DNA from: Calidihabitans tengchongensis
Lineage (GTDB): Bacteria; Sysuimicrobiota; Sysuimicrobiia; Sysuimicrobiales; Kaftiobacteriaceae
Length of the DNA: 64,000 nt
Reading direction: 5' to 3'
Assembly (NCBI GenBank): GCA_031459615.1
Contig: JAVKIE010000005.1
Location: 147,212-211,211, forward strand
Part shown: positions 61,601 to 64,000 of the stretch, piece by piece
Layout: the number at the start of each line of letters is the position of its first letter
Numbering within the stretch: position 1 is the first letter of the stretch
The notes under the pieces: generated by a model
Seen by the model: only the letters and a program-made list of their open reading frames with translations
The model's database searches: none
Told to the model about the DNA's origin: nothing
Program-made: the position numbers and the translations under genes

Positions 61601-61835
61601 CGCGGCCGAGATCGCCGAGCGGCTGCGCCGGGCCGTGGAGGCCTATCCCTTCCTGCTGGGCGGGACGACCCCTGCGCCGGTGACCCTCAGCGTGGGGGTG
61701 GCGGCCAGCCCCGAGGACGGCGCCACCGTGGACAGCCTGGTGGACGCCGTGGACCGCGCCCAGTACAGCGCCAAGCGCTCGGGAGGCAACCGGGTGCACG
61801 TGGTCCGACCCGCGGCCGGGCAGGTGCGCGGCTGA
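58626..61835 (+). CDS. Membrane-bound multi-GAF diguanylate cyclase
   Basis: A 1069-aa sensor. Residues 1 to about 225 are seven to eight hydrophobic helices (MASE-like). Then come about four GAF domains (roughly 235-385, 395-560, 575-720 and 735-885) and a C-terminal GGDEF domain (about 895-1060). The catalytic motif ARYGGDEFMIVLP is intact (GGDEF 977-981). An inhibitory I-site RxxD (RAGD) lies five residues before it, so c-di-GMP feedback is likely. No EAL domain. The GAF inputs may bind small ligands or haem. Confidence 0.94.
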   Translation: MNLYAWAVALAGWAALVSLLRFSPLPAPELLAAFALLAVATEWLLVPLPRGGYQSAGLAVSAAALLILGPAPAALTMAVGAIVGTGVLHRRPLSTAAFISGLSILAVLASGATFTALDPRVGWPPGPLYAGRADPIFFGAFFAAVAAHILVSSAGVSLMVSRARRVAFLEVFGVNVAWEAVNNLAFATLGLVLALIYGHALPVSAVVLTVPLLLTGYILMLHTAREQARRELEVVERIGRASVTLDLEQLYRSMYEAVAAVMPADAFCVALYDHERSALSYEFVVDGGRRVPPRMVPLTPQVRDLLTGAVPRLLSASAGAADAPDLLPGDRPRGRPLSTLVVPVLRGDQAVGLLAVHSDAPGAYTGGDARLLETIAAQVATAIDNARLFEATRRSLDRLTTLQRVANAVAASRTFADVVAAIMDGARQVLDADRCAVFLGNEQSGLVDIHAHGLPAEYVAALRGAARARGPVSGLPLSVREPTVVLDADADPRLRAVREQILGDGLSALEEVSRSIKTLAFLPLLHRGDLLGVLALYHNRVRPYSAEDLRLAQALADQAAIAVRNIALLQQAERRAAEVDLTNRILSTVTGTLDLPDMFRRIVQEVAQAFGYSRVSIHRLDGEYLILQAQVGYPDVHEKIHITKGIVGRAARTGRPVLVPDVTRDRDYIMADPAVRSELAVPIEAEGRVLGVLDVEADAAQALTEADVDLLQSLAGQLGILLRNATLFEEARRARDEITVLYEAAKATSASLELDAVLNSLVQVTCQAFGYEQGALLLLDDRSGDLVVEAIYGYAPGTRGYRIPAGKGVTGWVARTGKPEIVADVRRDPRYIGVNDQVRSEIAVPLISEGRVIGVFNVESPRRGAFGERDLRVLTALAGYATIAIENARLFERTKHLAITDGLTELYNHRYLHETLERTLERCRRDGQPLAVIMLEIDSFKRYNDTYGHQRGDEVLRVVADLLRRGSRAGDIVARYGGDEFMIVLPNTTKEAAAEIAERLRRAVEAYPFLLGGTTPAPVTLSVGVAASPEDGATVDSLVDAVDRAQYSAKRSGGNRVHVVRPAAGQVRG

Positions 61836-61881
61836 GGGTGGCCCGGGCGGACGTCCGGCCGCGGATGCCCTCACCCTGACC

Positions 61882-62973
61882 ATGGGCCTGTCGGTGGGTC
61901 TGGTGGGCCTGCCCAACGCCGGCAAGTCCAGCCTCTTTGTGGCCCTCACGCGGGCCGCCGTCGCCGTGGCCCCCTACCCGTTCACCACCGTCGAGCCCCA
62001 CCGCGGCGTGGTGCCGGTGCCCGACCCGCGGCTGGAAGCCATCGCGGCCGTCACGCGCCCCGCGCGGGTGGTGCCGGCCACCGTGGAGGTGGTGGACATC
62101 GCGGGCCTGGTGCGGGGCGCGCACCGTGGCGAGGGTCTGGGCAACCAGTTCCTGGCCCACATCCGCGACGTGGACGCTCTGGCCCACGTGGTGCGGTGCT
62201 TTGCCGCCCCCGACGTCCCCCACGTGGACGGCGCGCCGGATCCCCGGCGGGACCTGGAGGTCGTGGACCTGGAGCTGGCCCTGGCCGACCTCGCCACCGT
62301 GGAGCGGGAGTGGGAGAGGGTGCGGTCGCGTGCGCGCCTGCGCGATCCGGCGGCGGGTGCGGCCGCGGAGGTGCTGGAGCAGGTGCGGGACGCCCTTCAG
62401 CGGGGCGTGCCGATCCGGCGGCTGCCCCCCGACCCCCGCCGGGACGAGGTCCTGCGGCCGCTGCGGCTGCTCACCGCCAAGCCGGTGGTGTATGTGGCCA
62501 ACGTGGCCGACGACGACCTGCCCGACGCTCCCAGCGCGGACCCCGTGCGGCGGTACGCCCAGGAGCTGGAGGCTCCGGTGGTGGTCCTGTCGGCGCGGCT
62601 GGAGATGGAGGCGGCCGCCCTGGCCGCCGACGAGGCCGCGCAGGTCCTGGCGGCGTACGGGGTCACGGAGCCGGGCCTCCAGCAGCTCGTCCGGGTGGCC
62701 TACCGCCTGCTGGGGCTGGTGACGTTCTTCACCACCGCCTCCCACGAGGTCCGGGCCTGGCCGGTGCCGGCGGGGACCACCGCGCCGCAGGCGGCCGGGC
62801 GCATCCACTCCGACATGGAGCGGGGGTTCATCCGCGCCGAGGTGGTGGGCTGGGACGAACTGGTGGCCGCCGGGTCTCTGCCGGCGGCGCGGGAGCGGGG
62901 TCTGGTGCACCTGGAAGGCCGGTCCTACGTGGTGCGCGACGGGGACGTGATCCTGTTCCGGTTTGCGGTCTGA
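61882..62973 (+). CDS. ychF: Redox/translation-linked GTPase/ATPase YchF
   Basis: A 363-aa Obg-like P-loop protein with G1 GLPNAGKSS (9-17), G2/G3 YPFTTVEPHRGVVPVPDPRL and VDIAGLVRGAHRGEGLGNQFL, and a C-terminal TGS-like domain (LVTFFTTASHEVRAWPVPAGTTAPQAAGRIHSDMERGFIRAEVVGWDEL). It associates with ribosomes in bacteria. The usual neighbour rpsF follows. Confidence 0.96.
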   Translation: MGLSVGLVGLPNAGKSSLFVALTRAAVAVAPYPFTTVEPHRGVVPVPDPRLEAIAAVTRPARVVPATVEVVDIAGLVRGAHRGEGLGNQFLAHIRDVDALAHVVRCFAAPDVPHVDGAPDPRRDLEVVDLELALADLATVEREWERVRSRARLRDPAAGAAAEVLEQVRDALQRGVPIRRLPPDPRRDEVLRPLRLLTAKPVVYVANVADDDLPDAPSADPVRRYAQELEAPVVVLSARLEMEAAALAADEAAQVLAAYGVTEPGLQQLVRVAYRLLGLVTFFTTASHEVRAWPVPAGTTAPQAAGRIHSDMERGFIRAEVVGWDELVAAGSLPAARERGLVHLEGRSYVVRDGDVILFRFAV

Positions 62974-63032
62974 CGGCGAGGCCCGCGCAGCGTCCCCTGC
63001 CGGGGCGGCTATTCCCCCGCCCGCCGGGCGGG

Positions 63033-63041
63033 TGCTATAAT
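63033..63041 (+). promoter_or_regulatory. Extended -10 promoter of rpsF-ssb
   Basis: TGC-TATAAT, with the TATAAT at 63036-63041 preceded by GTGC, as at the aroF promoter. A start near 63048 leaves a leader of about 48 nt. No convincing -35 is visible upstream in the GC-rich repeat. Confidence 0.65.
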
Positions 63042-63095
63042 CGGTTGGCTCAGACAGCCCCTGCACCGGCGGGGGCGCCTTCCCGGAGGAGCGGC

Positions 63096-63437
63096 GTGAA
63101 GAGTTATGACCTCGTGTACATCATCCGGCCAGACCTGGAGCCGGATGCGCAGCGGGCGGTGATGGACCGCATCGCCCAGCGGATCCAGGAGCACGGCGGG
63201 CAGGTGGAGGCCACCGACGTCTGGGGCAAGCGCAAGATGGCGTACCCCATCCGCCGGTACCGGGAGGGCGTGTACGTGCACGTCCGCTTCTCCCTGGACC
63301 CGCAGAAGGTGGCCGAGATCAAGCGGGCGGTCGCGCTGACCGAGGACGTGCTGCGCGCCATGGTCACCGCCGCGGTGGGCAAGGTCCCCGAGGCGGCTGC
63401 GGCGGGCGCGCGGGCCGCCCAGCCGGCGGAGGCGTAG
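63096..63437 (+). CDS. rpsF: 30S ribosomal protein S6
   Basis: A 113-aa protein with KSYDLVYIIRPDLEPDAQRAVMDRI and VWGKRKMAYPIRRYREGVYVHVRFSLDP, the S6 signature. A GTG start follows CCCGGAGGAGCGGC. The Ala-rich C-terminus (EAAAAGARAAQPAEA) is a normal flexible tail. ssb follows 6 bp later; the usual rpsR is not seen before the window ends. Confidence 0.95.
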   Translation: MKSYDLVYIIRPDLEPDAQRAVMDRIAQRIQEHGGQVEATDVWGKRKMAYPIRRYREGVYVHVRFSLDPQKVAEIKRAVALTEDVLRAMVTAAVGKVPEAAAAGARAAQPAEA

Positions 63438-63443
63438 GCAGGC

Positions 63444-63836
63444 GTGTACAACCGCATCATTCTCATCGGTCGGCTGACCCGTGACCCGGAGCTGCGCTAC
63501 GTCCCCAGCGGGCAGCCGGTGGCCAGCTTCACCCTGGCCGTGGACCGGCCGTTCGTCAACCAGCAGGGCGAGCGCGGCACCGACTTCATCGACGTGGTGG
63601 CCTGGCGGCGGCTGGCCGAGCAGGTGAGCCAGCACCTCAGCAAGGGGCGGCTGGTGGCGGTGGAGGGTCGCCTGCAGATCCGGTCTTACGAGACTCAGGA
63701 CGGGCAGAAGCGCAAGGTCGCCGAGGTGGTGGCCGACGCCGTGCGCTTCCTGGACCGCAAGGCTCCCGGGGCGGAGGCGGTGGCGACGGAGGCGGAGCCT
63801 CCTGCCGCCGAGGGCGACGACGACGTCCCATTCTAG
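63444..63836 (+). CDS. ssb: Single-stranded DNA-binding protein
   Basis: A 130-aa SSB with the OB-fold core YNRIILIGRLTRDPELRYVPSGQPVASFTLAVDR, DFIDVVAWRRLAEQVSQHLSKGRLVAVEGRLQ and a short acidic C-terminus (EGDDDVPF) that binds partner proteins. The Pro/Ala linker is short. GTG start. The stop is at 63834-63836, two bases before the probable insertion-sequence end, so the coding region is intact. Confidence 0.95.
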   Translation: MYNRIILIGRLTRDPELRYVPSGQPVASFTLAVDRPFVNQQGERGTDFIDVVAWRRLAEQVSQHLSKGRLVAVEGRLQIRSYETQDGQKRKVAEVVADAVRFLDRKAPGAEAVATEAEPPAAEGDDDVPF

Positions 63837-63838
63837 AG

Positions 63839-64000
63839 TGTCCAGTTTCGGAATGGTGTGCACACATTACGCGTGAGCGCTCTGTTCATCCTCTCTCCTC
63901 CAGGCCACACCCCAGAACATCTCGGCCGGTGGCCGACCGTTGGTGCGGTAGCCCAGGTGCGGTCGGCGGTGGTTGTAGAACTCGAGGTACCGATCCAGGG
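63839..64000 (-). mobile_element. Insertion sequence, one end inside the window
   Basis: A sequence starting TGTCCAGTTTCGGAATGG, two bases after the ssb stop, is typical of IS481/IS3-like terminal repeats, and the adjacent minus-strand frame is a transposase C-terminus. The far end is outside the window, so target-site duplication and element identity cannot be checked. Confidence 0.65.
63867..64000 (-). CDS. DDE transposase C-terminus, IS481/IS3-like (partial)
   Basis: 44 codons ending in TAA at 63867-63869. The frame reads LDRYLEFYNHRRPHLGYRT, then NGRPPAEMFWGVA. The pattern N-x-x-RPH-x-x-LGY-x-T followed by PxEx(F/W) is the integrase-core C-terminus of IS481/IS3-like transposases. The 5' part is beyond the window, so whether it is a full gene is unknown. 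Confidence 0.8.
   Translation of the reverse strand, partial: LDRYLEFYNHRRPHLGYRTNGRPPAEMFWGVAWRREDEQSAHA

Overview
The window is about 70% G+C by eye and almost entirely coding. It spans the chromosomal replication-origin region of a bacterium. Gene order (gyrA-gyrB-remB/DUF370-dciA/DUF721-recF-S4-dnaN-dnaA, then rpmH-rnpA-yidD-yidC-jag-rsmG-parA-parB, later DUF951-ychF-rpsF-ssb) matches the ancestral Firmicutes/Terrabacteria origin layout. A T-box riboswitch, a Bacillus/Actinobacteria-type SOS box, an HspR/HAIR heat-shock circuit and extended -10 promoters point the same way. I read it as a high-GC, deep-branching Terrabacteria lineage, perhaps a thermophile known from metagenomes. The exact phylum cannot be settled from this sequence. 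No tRNA, rRNA, CRISPR array, prophage or sporulation gene was seen.

Layout. (1) 1-11.9 kb, minus strand: an aromatic amino acid supercluster, aroE-aroC-aroKB(fused)-aroQ-aroH-aroA, then a Trp-specifying T-box leader and aroF-tyrA-trpE-trpG-trpD-trpC (trpC runs off the left edge). (2) 11.9-19.4 kb, minus: a histidine phosphatase-like protein with a His-to-Tyr change in its catalytic motif, a small metallopeptidase, a zinc ribbon protein, an AlaX tRNA editor, a degenerate Nudix protein, a sugar ABC transporter without ATPase, a GNAT protein and an S2P-like protease. (3) 19.4-29.5 kb, minus: the replication core gyrA to dnaA, plus an unusual GHKL-ATPase/winged-helix protein upstream of dnaA. (4) 29.5-34.7 kb: non-coding origin/promoter DNA, then the plus-strand rpmH-to-parB operon with a parS site inside parB. 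(5) 34.8-43.0 kb, plus: an HD protein, a PLP decarboxylase, a phosphoribosyltransferase, the full glycine cleavage system (gcvT-H-PA-PB) and a serine/threonine dehydratase. (6) 43.0-49.4 kb: a lexA operon with SOS-box promoter, TPR protein, S2P-CBS protease, DUF47-Pit phosphate uptake pair, trxA and convergent trxB. (7) 49.5-56.8 kb: an HspR-controlled chaperone operon, hspR-hsp20-dnaK-grpE-dnaJ-clpB. (8) 56.8-64 kb: a membrane-fused spermidine synthase, DUF951, a large GAF/GGDEF protein, ychF, rpsF, ssb, and the end of an insertion sequence right after ssb.

Transcription diverges from the 27.2-30.0 kb region: everything to the left is on the minus strand and nearly everything to the right on the plus strand, as expected for two replichores leaving oriC.

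Three runs of N (in recF, trxB and clpB) are assembly artefacts. Each is followed by a near-identical copy of the 130-132 bp before it, and N plus copy is exactly 227 bp each time. Removing 227 bp restores a full-length frame in all three genes.
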